Under the pieces are notes generated by a model, which worked only from the letters and a program-made list of their open reading frames with translations, ran no database searches and was not told where the DNA came from. Shown in pieces: positions 1-12,587 of a stretch of 64,000 bases of DNA; position 1 is the stretch's first letter; every line of letters begins with the position of its first letter. Origin of the DNA: Amanita rubescens (taxonomy: Eukaryota > Basidiomycota > Agaricomycetes > Agaricales > Amanitaceae); assembly GCA_015039365.1 (NCBI GenBank), contig WION01000230.1:1-64000 (forward strand). Direction: 5' to 3'. Position numbers and translations under genes: made by a program.

Positions 1-1830
1 TCTTCTATCATCTGTGAGCTTTGTTACCCTTCGCTCAATTTACGAAATGACTTATATGTTTATATTTCATCGGTTTCCAGTATATAAACACCTACGTGAG
101 CGTCGGTCGCTTTCCCGGCACCAGGAACACTTAAACGAATCGCGATAGCCTTGACAAATGTACTATTAATTCATATTTGCCGCGCTAGCAGTAATCGACA
201 TCCATATCCTATCCATCGCCACCATGATAATTAACTGGACACTCGTAATACATTCAAATTGGAGCCACCTATGCATAGTATCGGAATTCAATGGGAAACC
301 TACTATCTACGGATTAAGTTAAGCAGTGACACTTCAATCAGTTGAATTCTATAAAGATGATGGCGTCAGCGTCAACTCTAAGACAGATGTCAAAGTTTGT
401 GTAGTGGCCTTTGTCTTCACGTGAGAGCAAATAGGTAGATGACGGAAATGCTTTGAGAGCAGCAGTTAAGAGAATAGTACGAGTGGTGGAAACTCAGACA
501 GAGGTTTGCGTGCAGAGATGACCGGGCGCAGGCGGTAAGACAGGTTCTTAATAGGGCAGAGAAGTACTTTGAGGACTTGAATGAAATATCCGAGTTGTCC
601 AGGTCCTGACCCGGAAGTTTTGAGTTTATCAAAGGTATGGTAGCAGGATGTGGTGACAGTGAGAGAAAGGAGACAGGAACAAAAACTTATGTCGGTAGGT
701 GTCGAAGTTCAAGGAAAGGGGCACATCAATGATGAGCTACCCAGTTGAAGCCCAACCTTCAAATCCACATTGAAGCATAACTGGCGAAGGATAGACTCGT
801 ACTTGTATAGCACGAGGCTGTGACGAGAGGCTGGAGGATTATGGACAATGAGACTGATGAAAATATATAAAACAATATATTGTATATTATATATATATAT
901 ATGTTTCTTATCTAATCAGATTATCTTATCTTATCTCCATTAGTATAAATTAAGTAGTTATTAATACAATTGCATCATAGTTACTACATATGATTCCTTA
1001 TGAATCATATATCATCATATATTGTCCTACTACAGCAATCTGCCAAGTATGAACTCTATAATATCTGTCAAATCACTTATGACTAGAAGAATGTCATATG
1101 ATGAGTCAATATGACAATAGCTGTGTTATACTTACACACCTTATCATCCAGTAGGATAAGGTCCATAGATAAAATAGTTTACACATATTTGTATCTGGTA
1201 CAATATATAAGGAGGGACAATTCATTGTTCCCTCCTAACTTCCTACTCTCATCTACTGTCTATAGTTGAGCCTCTAGCTCCTATAAGCCCCTCAAACTCA
1301 CTCTTCAAACCTTCTCAGTAAGTAGGTTCCTTACTCAGTACCATGGCACTGTGCTGCTGCATTGGACTCTACGATAAGTAGAGGAATTCCAACTTCATCA
1401 GAGACTTAAAGGAGATGCTGACTCACCAGTGGAGATGGGGAGTACAGGCAGAGGTGAAATTGGGCAGGAGGAAGATATTGAGATTGGAGCCTGCAAAGCT
1501 GGACATAGTCAGTACATGTGTGGGAGCAGAAGGGGAGAAGGTGGTGTGTAAAGTGCGGAAGGCAGTACAGAGCGGAGACAGCCAGTGTGCTGTTGCGCAG
1601 GTGAACAGTTGTCAAGGCGGTGGCATGGAAACAAGGGTCACGTGTCGGCCTTATGTCAGCCAGCTCACACGACAGTCGAACCAGTCGCCTCAAAGCTACA
1701 GCTTTTTCTTGTACCCACACGCTGCTACGTTGCACGTTGTTTTTTGAAGGCTTACTCTCCAACTCCGATTCATCTCACATTTTCAAGCTAATCCGGACTG
1801 CTAGTAGCCAAACGAAAGATACCCAACAAC
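1..1830. other. Left intergenic region, AT-rich with LTR-like core
   Basis: I recognise no convincing gene here. Bases 1-850 have only short open frames without family resemblance. Bases about 860-1340 are strongly AT-rich, with a TA-repeat tract near 888-902 and a TATA-like motif (AATATATAAGGAGGG) near 1203, followed by a CT-rich stretch; this layout resembles the LTR of a fungal retrotransposon, but I could not find matched TG/CA ends or a target duplication. Bases 1400-1770 have overlapping open frames of about 110 codons on both strands without recognisable motifs. The last 60 bases lead into the first kinase gene. Confidence 0.35.
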
Positions 1831-4612
1831 ATGAAGCATAATCCCAACAACCGTTCCCTTTCATCTCTACTCTCTATTCTCAATGAAAAACAGGTTTGCA
1901 ACATCTCAAAGCGTTACTTACAATACACGATACTTAAGGTCCATACTTATATAGCCAGGTTCATCTATCGAGTCCGTCGTAAATGACACAACCATTCAAC
2001 TCATGTCGAAACTCTTGTTAAGAAAAGACTTTGTCAGCGTTGCGGGACTGCTAACCGAGGCAACCGATGCCAAAAATTTGGCGGATTTTGTACTTCACTT
2101 GCTTCGTTGGAATTGTTTGTCAACAGGACGCACCCGTGCAGTGGACATGAACCGCCGAGCACGACGCTTTATGCTCAAAGTCATATCAAAGGTCCCAGTT
2201 ATACCAGCATCTTTGGTTGTGACCGGCATCGTTATGCCAGCGGAGCGCAGTTACATCGGTAGTGGGGGCTTCGGGCGGGTCTTTAAGGGTGAATGGAGAG
2301 GGAAAATTGTCGCGCTAAAGGTCCTGTACAAATCAGACAATCAAGTTGTGCGTATCCCCATATCACTCTATAGTATTGTCATTGCTGACTTTAGTTTTAA
2401 TAGGAATTCTGTCGAGAGGCTTTGATGTGGCGATCTCTTGAGCACAAGTTTGTGCTACAATTCATAGGGATACTTGAAATTGAGGATGAAATTGCACCGC
2501 AGTTTTTCCTTGTCTCCCCTTATATGAAGAATGGTACCCTTGCCCAATGGCGCAAAAGGAGCAATCCGTCAACGGTTGAGATAGAAGAACGTGTACGTTT
2601 TCTCTTTTTCGCCTCGGCTCCTTTGACCCGAGCATTCATCCCTCTCGGCAGATACTGGAAGTGGCAAAGGGCATCGAATACATTCACTCAGAAGGTGCTG
2701 TTCATGGCGATATTCGCGGGGTATTCTACCTGAGAAATACTATTTTGACACGCTACTAATCATTCTCTCCAGGAAAACGTCCTCTTGGACGACGACCTCC
2801 ACGTTCAGATTGCAGATTTTGGGTTAACCCGACTCTCGGAAGCTACGAATACACAAAGTGGAGCGAAACACGCAAACTTTTCAGCTCCAGAGTTATTCGG
2901 ATGGCTCGAGGATCCCGATGACCTATTGGCTGAAGATCCGACGAGAACACAAATGTCGGATGTCTACGCATTTGGATGTCTTTATTACGAAGTATGTCTT
3001 GATGAACATTCTGGTGAAGCGTCCTAATGAATCGTTTAGATCCATTTTAATAGCATACCCTTTTCCGGTAGAAAAGAGATGCAAATTATGGCCCTCCTCA
3101 CTCGAGGTACACGTCCGCCTCGAATAGAAGAGCCGTTTTTGGGTGATGTAGCATGGGAGACGATTCAGCGTTGTTGGGTACAGGACCCGTCACAGCGACC
3201 AAGAATGAAGGACGTCACGGAGAGGATGCTGGATATGTCTGAATCTTCGTCTCAAAGTCTACTCACCTACAGAATGCGACGAGAAGTATCTCCCACGTTA
3301 TCATTTACTACCATGGTACGCATACCAACTTCTTGAAGAACCATTTTTTACTGATCCTGTGTCAGCCCGCTACACCAGCCGTGAGTGTTTCAGTTTACTG
3401 TCGTCATTAGGCTTGGGGTGCTAAAACGGATCGCCGGGCTACCGCAGGGCACTGACAGGGACCTGGCTCAGAGTGAATATGAAAAGGGACAACTTACCTG
3501 TCAGCAGTGCGGCGCCTCCGTGAGTTTTGTAGATGAAGATACTGGCGAATTCACAGCCAAGCATTGGGAAACCCACCGAGAGGCGTGGTATGTAGCTCCT
3601 CGTTTTAGAGGCGCATTAGAAACGTAACTACTTCTATTTTAGTTCTGTGCCGCAGCAATCATCAAACGAGGTTGTGGTACAAACTCGAGAAAGCACTCCG
3701 GAGATAGTTTCTCAACCCCTTGTCAAACGTCGGCGTAGGGTAAAGCGCACAGAAGAAGAGCGGATCAAGTATTTCAAATCTGATCCATACGTCGCTAAAT
3801 ACGAGCCTTATCGTGTTCTTTGCGCCTCCTGCGATAAGTGGATTCGATTACGACCTAACTCTACATATTGTTCCGTTCCCTGGGACTTACATCGAAAGAA
3901 CTGCCTTGCAAAGAAAATGTACGTATAGTCACTGCCAGCGTGTCTAATTCGTTTTAATCGCATCATCAATAGCAAAAACAGCTCTGTACTGGATGGACTC
4001 AACACGGTATTCTCCAAAGATCCAGATATTCGAAAATTTGATGTGGCGCGTGTTCTTTGCAATATATGCAACAAATGGCTGAATGTCAACCCGGACGATC
4101 ATCTGCAAGCTGTACAGAAGTGGATACAACATCGCGCGGCTTGTCAAGGCAATACGACTGAACCGTTGCCTCAAAACGAAAAGTAAGGCTGTCATCCACC
4201 GTTAGCCAATACCACCCCTTCGCTATCAGCTGGCTGCAGACGCTGGCGTCCACTCCCATTGTGTAATGTAAAACATGTAAAAGATTATCTTCAACCCGCA
4301 TTAAGTACACGAACCAACCAATCTTTGCCAGAGGAAGCACATATAAATGACGACGAGGGCAGTTCCACAAGTCGTTACGCCAGGTTTCCGAGTATCTCCA
4401 TACTTGGGATCCCGCTTTTCAGAACGGATCGTCAGGTCATATTTGAACCCGTCCGTATTCATGTCCATCGAGCCTTGAGCTCGCTTCATCATAGCTATGT
4501 CTGCCGGGCAGCATGGATTGGGAGCGTATGGATCCTGTCCGAAGGTCTAAGCAAACGAGGCGCACCTCGACCAACTGGCACGTGTACAGACCCCGCGTTG
4601 AGATACGCATGA
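1831..4612 (+). CDS. TKL protein kinase fused to three CCHC zinc fingers
   Basis: Predicted exons: 1831-1893, 1955-2347, 2404-2592, 2652-2720, 2773-2991, 3040-3315, 3366-3380, 3448-3587, 3643-3918, 3973-4182, 4240-4612; all frames agree, giving about 740 residues. The leader is 21 codons; the single N-terminal module spans about residues 22-110. The kinase has its glycine loop (GSGGFG, near 124), VALK lysine (near 141), HGD catalytic loop (near 233), DFG (near 253) and APE, so it should be active. After the family's 15-base microexon (3366-3380) the usual basic tail is replaced by three repeats of a C-x2-C...W-x2-H-x4-C finger near residues 426, 514 and 576; CASCDKW and CNICNKW are clear. The first finger's last Cys is created only by splicing at 3587/3643. 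A KRRRRVKR stretch lies between fingers 1 and 2. Fingers of this type occur in basidiomycete proteins. The final exon and stop are least certain. Confidence 0.72.
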
Positions 4613-5342
4613 ATCCAAGATCAAGTCATGCAGTAGGTAAAGAACGGATCGTGCTCTCGTGATACAAGGCCGCGAGAGTACGTTGAAGGATGCGGAGTGG
4701 AGTTTATGTTGAGGGACGTGAGTGTCGCTGAGAGGAAGGTGCGGTGAGAAGCAGATTTGAGGGATAGCAGAGCAGTCTTGTCGCACGCGAGGCAGTAGAG
4801 TCCGTAGGAGATCATCGACTCCTAGAGAGATTCGATGAGGCCGTACGTGGTTGCACATGGGAGCCGAAGCGTTGAGCGGATAAGAGCCAAACCAAGTTGT
4901 TGGGGGTGACCAGGCTGGAAGGTAGCGAACGAGTAGTTCAAGTTGTCGTAGTTTAACGAAGACAGAATGGCGCCGTGGAAGTGCCGGGGGCCCGAGCGCG
5001 GATTGTCCAACTTGAACTTGCACGTGCACTGCGACCCCAGGCTGAACGCGACCCTGAGACCCACTGCTTGAGCGGTTTCGCCACCATCTCACCCTAATCA
5101 TCGTCACCTAGCAATTTTATTTCTTTAATTTCCTTGTTTACGCCCATGGCGCTGATAGGTCACCTAGCAATGAAAACGACAGGCATCACCTAAACGGGAA
5201 GAGACATCGACTTGTTCGTCAAACAGTCGTTGGACCACCATTGGCAGTATGAGAACCAGATGCCATAATAACTTGCTGTTTTATTATTGTCCCATTCGCA
5301 CGAGTAAGCGATGCCAAGGTAGCACAGCTTTCAAGTACAGCC
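4613..5342 (-). pseudogene. Decayed minus-strand F-box-like block upstream of kinase
   Basis: On the minus strand a stretch around 4620-4870 encodes a recognisable repeated pattern (ALLSLKSASHRT preceded by a hydrophobic segment), shared with 9187-9440. The pattern is reminiscent of an F-box-like motif (Leu-rich, LKS-SR), but this is a guess from look alone. Frames are broken by stops and no complete gene can be built. The rest, up to 5342, is presumably the promoter of the next kinase gene. Confidence 0.28.
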
Positions 5343-7680
5343 ATGCCACATCTCAACGGTCAGCTTCTCGATTATCAGGACCAGTACAACGATCCATTCT
5401 CGTTACTACTCGCTGTACTCAGAAATTTGGAGGTGCGCAGCACATGTTTCAAACCAGGGGTGCGCTCTTCTTAAAGTCAATGGCAGCCTGAATCCCACAT
5501 TCGATCTGTCTTAAATGCAAAGACGGTCGACCTAATGAGAGAAATTCTCTCCAGAGAAGACTACATCAGCCTCGCGGCGCGGCTAGACCATTCCTCGGAC
5601 GCCAAAAATCTCTTGGATTTCATGCTTCAAATGCTTGACTCTTATTTATCAAAAAAGGAACCGTCAATGGCAGGGATGATGGGACGCGTAAGACGATTAA
5701 TGCTGGAAGTTATCTCAAAGATACGCACAGTAGCAGGGTCCAGCACGCCTCACGATCCCGACGGCTATACTTTGCCATTGCTCCTCTATATACTCAAATA
5801 TGTGAAGGTGCGTGCCATTTCAAATTGTAGGAGCGCACTCTGGCACTTAAGAGTCAATAGCTTGAATTGCCCGCTGCGTCTACCTTAGTATCTGCACTGC
5901 AAGTTGACCTTATGATGAAAGTTCTATCCAGAGCGGACTACGTCAACCTTGCGACACGGCTCGATGATGCTTCTGACGCCAGAAACCTGTTGGATTTCAT
6001 TCTTCATATTCTTCGTAATCGTGGGTTCTCAATTCAGGGCTTTTCCGCTCTGGATGTCAGCCGGCGTGCAAGGCGTTTTATGTTCAAACTTCTCTCAAAG
6101 ACACCTGTCATACCGCCGTCCCTGGTTGTAACTGGAGTCCGCATACCATTCGAGCCTAACTACATTGGCAGCGGCGGCTTTGGACTCGTTCTCAAGGGCG
6201 AACTACGGGGGAAAGTCGTTGCACTAAAGGTGCTGTACAAGTCTGATAATAACATTGCAAGTTATCTGTGCTGTTGTTGTAGGATCTTTGTTGATTTCGG
6301 CTTTAACAGGCCTTCTGTCGAGAAGCATTGATGTGGCGATCCCTCAGGCATGGATTCGTACTCCCGTTTTTGGGAATATATGAACACAAAGATGGTGCAA
6401 CTTCACAGTTCTTCTTCGTCTCTCCATACATGAAGAACGGGACTCTAGCCCGATGGCGGAAGCAAGAAAATCCATCGATAGATAAGATAACGAAGCATGT
6501 ACGTCGTTACCTATTTCTTTCCTTTGTTTTTCACCGAAAACTCGCACTATTCGAAGATATTGGGTGTTTCCCATGGAATGGAATATATTCATTCGGTAGG
6601 CGCAGTTCATGGCGATCTCCGCGGGGTATTCTTTCAAAGACACCATATTTTGCAATACTGACTCTTCTCTTCAGGAGAATGTTCTCTTGGATGATGACCT
6701 ACACGTTCGAATAGCAGACTTTGGATTAACCCGCCTCACAGAAGCTACAAATACGCGATCGGGAGCGCTACATCTGAACTTTGCAGCACCAGAGTTATTC
6801 GAGATCTCCGAAGATGACAACGATCCATCCGACGACCCGCCTCCTAGAACGCAAATGTCGGACGTCTACGCGTTTGGATGCCTTTTTTATGAAGTACGTC
6901 ATAACAAATACGTTGATCCTCCTTCAATGCTAACATGCCCAGTAGATCTGCTATGATAGTATACCTTTTGCCGGAAAATCGGACATGCAGATCTTGACCC
7001 TCATCTCTCGAGGGATACTTCCGCCTCGGCCACCAGAGCAGCCATTGAGTGATGAGGCGTGGGACCTGATTCAGCGTTGTTGGGTGAGGGAGCCTTCAAA
7101 ACGGCCAACAATGGAGGAAGTTGCGGCAAGCATACTAGTTAATTACGTCGAGATACTGAAAGAAGCGTCACCAACACCCAATAGCCCAGTGCGCAAGCTG
7201 AATTTTACAAAAATATTTTTGCTAATATTTTGATCATCTATTAGCCTTCTTCATCAACTGTAAGTTCTCCCTTTCCTCTGGCGCCGTCAATTTGATAATA
7301 TCTTACTATGCCCTACACAGACATCTCGAAAACGACTCGCATATTACATTGACGTGTGTACTTCTTTTGTTCAAGTCTGGATACCTACTAAACTGCGGAC
7401 TCAAAATTTCCTCATACCGATTCGCCTTCAAAGCAACAGCAAAATGGATATGTTTTCAAGGATAAGCTGCACATAGTCAGTTGTTTGACTACCTGTAAGC
7501 CGTTGATCCACGCTTAACATTCGGGCTATCAGGAGTTGCCTCCAGGAGCTAGTGAAAAACGAAGACGTATCGTAAGAACTTTTTCTTTCTGGGGCGGTTT
7601 GAGTTGAAATGCTAACAAGATTGCTGTAGGACCCTGACTTCCACGTGTTAGATCACATAACATTCATAGAAACCCCATAG
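5343..7680 (+). CDS. TKL kinase with two N-terminal modules
   Basis: Predicted exons: 5343-5432 (leader), 5487-5807 (module 1), 5861-6256 (module 2 plus kinase N-lobe), 6310-6498, 6557-6625, 6675-6893, 6946-7188, the microexon 7245-7259 (CCTTCTTCATCAACT), 7321-7353 (basic TSRKRLA), then a tail with a terminal exon 7630-7680 ending in TAG. The kinase keeps GSGGFG, VALK, HGDLRG and DFG, so it is probably active. The intron at 6257 begins GC rather than GT (GCAAGT) at a site where paralogues have GTGAGT. Between 7354 and 7629 the tail is shorter than in the next gene and I cannot place its exons with confidence. It is the closest relative of the gene at 10060-12587. The substrate is unknown. Confidence 0.72.
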
Positions 7681-8399
7681 CTCGGTCGCAGGAGACGTCA
7701 CGTAAGAATTTTCTTTTTGTATGCCATTGAAAATGTGATGCTAAACCCGATTTCTGGAGGAAGCTGAGGGCGAAAGAAGTTCCGTGCTTGCAATTGGTTA
7801 GCTAGCTGTTGTGTCCGCGTTGGTGATAAAGACAAGACTAGGCTCGTTGCCCGCATCACATTCTATCTATTCGAATTAAACTCTTTGATATATTTACTCT
7901 TCAGTAACCAGTATTATACGACAAGCGATCAAATACTGCACTTTATGTAAAGAAAAAGGGAAAATAAAAATGGACCGCGGAAGGTGATAAAGGCGGGTCG
8001 AAAGTGCGGTGCGTGGTTATGGGTGCCTTCTACGCCCACAAATTATCGTAAGACTCGTAAGTTGCTGGCGCGATGTGATTGCATCTTGTTCAACAGATTG
8101 GACACAGTTGAGTGCTCTCGGACATGTCTCGTCATTGGAATTTCTGCATCGTGACAAATGAATGAATAAAACAATAGAACCAATCAAATATCGAAGGCGT
8201 TGTGTAGGTGAAGCGGAAGGTGATAATGACGGGTCGAAAGTGCGGTGCGTGTTCAATATGAACGAGTGTAGTTCTCGTCGGTCTAACCAGAGTCCCTCGT
8301 AATAAGCGATGCTGTTGGGCGCCGGCCACACATGAACATCGAAACCACCTCGAATGAGACAAAATGTAATGTGTCATGGAATACGCCAAGGATAGCATT
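7681..8399. other. Intergenic region with degenerate tail sequence
   Basis: Bases 7681-7990 continue sequence similar to the kinase tail region (another donor-like GTAAGAATTTTC near 7701 and acceptor-like sites) without an intact exon. Beyond 8016 I see short open frames only and no gene. Confidence 0.3.
7979..8251 (+). repeat. Pair of about 37-base direct repeats
   Basis: The segment at 7979-8015 recurs at 8215-8251 with about two differences; the shared core includes GGGTCGAAAGTGCGGTGCGT. The two copies are about 236 bases apart and point the same way. They probably mark a local tandem duplication that has otherwise decayed. Confidence 0.6.
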
Positions 8400-8705
8400 C
8401 AGTGGGATGTACTCGCACATATGCAAACAGTAACTCGACGGGGTAAATCAATAGCTCCCCGGTTCGCGAACTCGCTGTGTTAGCGTCAATAACGAAAGGA
8501 GGGTGGAATGGAGCACGCACATTGAATGCAAAGCGAAAATAGGCTCTTCAGGCAGCAAGCTTCCGCCAGAATTGAGACCCACAAAACCGGCATCAGGATC
8601 TACCGCGCTAGCTCCAATATCAGCTCCAGATAAGCGATGCCAGGTCCGTATACGCGTATATCCAGATTTTCCATTATCCACGCGCCAAGCTAGGATCATC
8701 TAGTT
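8400..8705 (-). pseudogene. GH16 (KRE6/SKN1-like) C-terminal fragment
   Basis: Read on the minus strand, the segment encodes a string with the KRE6-like pattern (IGASAVDPD then LLPEEPIF), matching the conserved C-terminal region LGASAVGPD...RLIPEEPM of fungal GH16 glucan-synthesis proteins. No catalytic part is present and the frame is short. It lies convergent to the kinase at 5343-7680, as the better preserved GH16 remains do elsewhere in the window. Confidence 0.42.
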
Positions 8706-10059
8706 AGCTCGTCCGATCTTAGAAGGATAGCAGCAGACCCGCAGACCCGCGGAACTTGTTCCATTATTCGAGGGTGAGCTGGGCCATCGAATCGGATATC
8801 AAGTCGAGTTTCACAGTATCCGGCGGCATCCATGGCATGACGAGGGTGCCGCCGTGAGTTGTAGCCAGGAAAGGAGAGTGGATCTCCTGATCATCCATTC
8901 ATCGAAGCTCGAGATTCAGATTTCCCAAAATGCATCGTCACATCCTTTGTAAACTCCCCATCCGAGTCCATCGATTCGTGTGCTTGGTCTGCATAATTAC
9001 TAGGAGTAATCGTCCCTTTATACGCAGTTGAAACGCGTAGGGACGATGGGTGCAGGTTGACGAAAGAACAGCGCGTCATGTATAGCAAAAAAGGCGGGAA
9101 GTGTTGGCCGGCCGAGAATATACGGGTCCGGCGTTAAGAATGCCTACACGTACAGGACCCGTGTTGAGATGCGCGTGAGTCCAAGATCAAGTTACGCAGC
9201 ACGTAAAGAGCGGGTCGTACTCTGGTGATACAAGGCCGCGAGGAAGGATGGTGGAGTAAACTTTAAGTGAAGGGATGTAAGTGTCGCTGAAGATGAAGGC
9301 GAGAGAGGTACGGTGAGAGGCAGATTTGAGGGATAGCAAAGCAGTCTCGCCGTATGTGAGGTGGTAAACATAGGGGATCATCGACTCGTGGAGGAGAATC
9401 GGTGAGGCCGTACGTGGTTGTCAGACATGGGGGCCGTGAGCGGATAGTGTGAACAGGTTGGAAGATGGGTAGCGAGTGGGCGGTGGTTTCGAGAAGAGAT
9501 AAATCACGATGGTGCCTAGTACCTCAGAAGCTGGGTACATATGTGGACGTGGAAGTGCTCCAGGGGCGCGCGAGATTCAAGCTTTGGCAAGGGCAACAAG
9601 TTGAACGTTTGAAAATTCGAACTTGCACGTGCACGGGCGCGCCCGGTCCCGACTCCATCACTGCTTTGCCCATCGTCACCTAGTAGAGGTGACGTCGACT
9701 TACTTCAGTCGTGTAATAACTGGTTCATCAAGTACTCGCTCCTAGCGAAGGCTCAGAGGTTGGAAATCGTTGCGTCGCGGATTGTTCGTTACACTGATCG
9801 TGTTGTATACTGCCAGAGATCGTCATTCAACAACATTCAATAGCACCAATATGGGAACTAAGTAACTGCCTTAACAGCTTCAAGATTCGTCAGCGTTTTA
9901 TTATTCCCCCATTCGTACCAATAGGCGCTGGATCAGGTCTCACAGCTTTGTACTGCCACACTGCGTCTCAACGGTCACCGGCTTGCCCACTGTCGTGACT
10001 AGCCTCGGCCCCCGTCGTACAGTCTGATTCCTCCAAGCCAGATAGGAGCGCGTAGCAGA
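8706..10059 (-). pseudogene. Intergenic region with second F-box-like block
   Basis: Around 9187-9440 the minus strand carries the same decayed block as 4620-4870 (ALLSLKSASHRT motif, then a YDPLFTCCVT end), and the promoter-side sequence to its right is also shared between the two loci. The remainder (8706-9120 and 9690-10059) shows no gene; the last 250 bases resemble the promoter-side sequence of other kinase copies (a CAATAGCACCAATATGG stretch near 9838, compare 58316). Confidence 0.3.
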
Positions 10060-12587
10060 ATGGAGGGGTATTTGAATGACGTGCTGCACAGCAATCCATA
10101 TCCCTTCCCATTATTACTCTCTATACTTGACGATAAGAAGGTGCGCAGTGCTTGTTTCAAAACAGCGATACCCTCTTCTTAAACCCAACAGCCTGAATCC
10201 CCCATCGCATCTGTCGTGAATCCATTGACGGTCGACCTGATGAGAGAGATTCTCTCCAGAGAAGACTACATCAACCTCGCGGCGCAGCTCGACCATTCCT
10301 CAAGCGCTAAGAATCTCTTGGATTTCGCACTTCATACACTTCGTCATGGCTCTTATTTATCGAAAACGGGTATTTCAATCACAGATATGATGCAGCGGGC
10401 AAGACAATTTATGCTGGAAGTTATCTCAAAGATGCACCTAGTACCAAGGTCCAACACACCTCTTGATCCTGACCGCTATACTTTGCCTTTGCTCCTTTAT
10501 ATTCTCAAGGTGTGTAACATTTCAGATTAGTCGCACTCTGGCACTTCAAAGTCAATAGCTTGAATTTCCCACTATGTCTGTCGTAGAATATACACTGCAA
10601 GTTGACCTTATGAGGAAGGTTCTATCCAGAGAAGACTACGTCGACCTTGCGGTACGCCTAGGTGATGCATCGGATGCCAGAAACCTGTTGGATTTCATTC
10701 TGCATATTCTTCGTAATGGTTGGTTCCCAATCCAGGGCCTTTCCCCTTTGGATATCAACCGGCGTGCAAGGCGTTTTATGTTTAAAGTTATCTCAAAGAT
10801 GCCTGTCATGCCACCGTCCCTGACAGTAACTGGAGTCAGTATACCATTCGAGCGTAATTACATTGGCAGCGGTGGCTTTGGGCGCGTTTTCAGGGGCGAA
10901 CTGCGGGGAAAAGTCGTTGCGCTAAAGGTGCTTTACAAGTCTGATAATAACACTGTGAGTTATCCATGCTGTTGTTGTAACATCCTCCTTTTAATTTCGG
11001 CTTCAACAGGCCTTCTGTCGAGAAGCATTCATGTGGGGGTCCCTCACGCACGAATTGGTGCTCCCCTTTTTGGGAATATATGAACACGAAGATGGCGAAA
11101 GTTCACAATTCTTCCTCGTCTCTCCGTATATGAAGAATGGGACTCTAGCCCGCTGGCGGAAGCAAGAAAATCCATCAATAGCTGAGATAATGAAACGCGT
11201 ACGTTTTTACATGTTTCTTTCCTGTGCTCTTCACCGAACACGAACACTGTTCGAAGATATTGGGAGTTTCCCAAGGCATGCAGTATATTCATTCGGTAGG
11301 CGCAGTTCATGGTGATCTCCGCGGGGTATTCTTCCAAAGACACAATATTTTGCAATACTGACTCTTCTCTTCAGGAGAATGTTCTTTTGGATGATGACCT
11401 TCACGTTCAAATTGCAGACTTTGGATTAACCCGCCTCTCGGAAGCTACAAATACGCGGTCGGGAGCGCTACATCTGAACTTTGCGGCGCCAGAGTTATTC
11501 GGAATCTTTGAGGATGACGACGATCCGTCCGACGACCCACCTCCCAGAACGGAAATGTCGGACGTCTATGCGTTTGGATGCCTTTTTTATGAAGTGCGTC
11601 ATAACAAATATGTTAATTCTCCTTCAATCCTAACTTGCCTAGATCTGCTACGATAGTATACCCTTTGCCGGAAAATCGGACATGCAGATCTTGACCCTCA
11701 TCGCTCGAGGGGTACTTCCGCCTCGGCCACCGGAGCAACCATGGCATGATGAGGCGTGGGACCTGATTCAGCGTTGTTGGGTGAGGGATCCTTTTAGACG
11801 GCCAACAATGGAGGAAGTTACAGCAAGTATACTGGTCGAGATACTGCAAGAAACTCCATCTCCATCACCAACACGTAGTAGCACAGTGCGCAAGCTGGAT
11901 TTTTATACAAATATTTTTGCTAATATTTTTGTCATCTATTAGCCTTCTTTATCAACTGTAGGTGCTTCTTTTCCGCTGGTGCTGTCATAATATCTCAGTA
12001 TGCGCCACATAGACATCTCGAAAACGACAACGAGCATATTACACTGACGTGCGTACTACTTTTGTTCAAGTCTGGATACCTACTAAACCAGATCACTTTA
12101 GGAATCAGACGATAACACTGACTTGGAATTTTCTCATCTGGTGTCACCGTCAGAGCAGCAGCAAGATGAATATGATTTCAAGGATAAGCCGTTGATCCAC
12201 GCTCAACATTCGGGCTATCAGGTGTTGCCTCCTAAAGTATTGGAAACTAGTAGTATCCCACCAGTACGTTGACAAAGTTCTTTTCTGAAAATTCTTTTAC
12301 TAAATTCTTTCACCATATCAGCCCCCACTCAATGCCGTGAGTGTTTCCTTTTATATAGGCACTGTTCAAGCTTACGAACAATGATTTACTGCTATTTTGC
12401 TGATCCCCAAGCAGTTTGGTAAAAAACGAAGACGTATCGTAAGAGCTTTTTCTTTCTGGGGCCGTTTGAGTTGGAATGCTAAACAAGATTGCTGTAGGAC
12501 CCCGATGATGACCTCCACGTGTTAGGTAAGTTAGGCAACATATGGCAGGAGACGTCACGTAAGAAATTTCTTTTTCTACGGCATTGA
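10060..12587 (+). CDS. TKL kinase with two modules and basic tail
   Basis: Predicted exons: 10060-10140, 10192-10509, 10559-10954, 11010-11198, 11257-11325, 11375-11593, 11643-11885, 11943-11957, 12013-12048, 12102-12263, 12322-12336, 12415-12438, 12498-12587. All join in phase 0. Leader, two modules, then a complete kinase: GSGGFG, VALK, GAVHGDLRG, ADFGLTR, FAAPELFG, DVYAFGCLFYE. The tail has two 15-base microexons (11943 and 12322), an acidic low-complexity exon (12102-12263) and two basic exons, TSRKRQR (12013) and FGKKRRRI (12415), that look like nuclear localisation signals. This is the cleanest example of the family's tail. Activity is likely from intact motifs; partner and substrate are unknown. 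Confidence 0.76.

Noticed and set aside
4547..5107. A 186-codon minus-strand open frame
   Set aside because: It has low-complexity wording, only its inner part is shared with the 9187-9440 block, and that copy is cut into shorter frames, so it is treated as decay, not a live gene.
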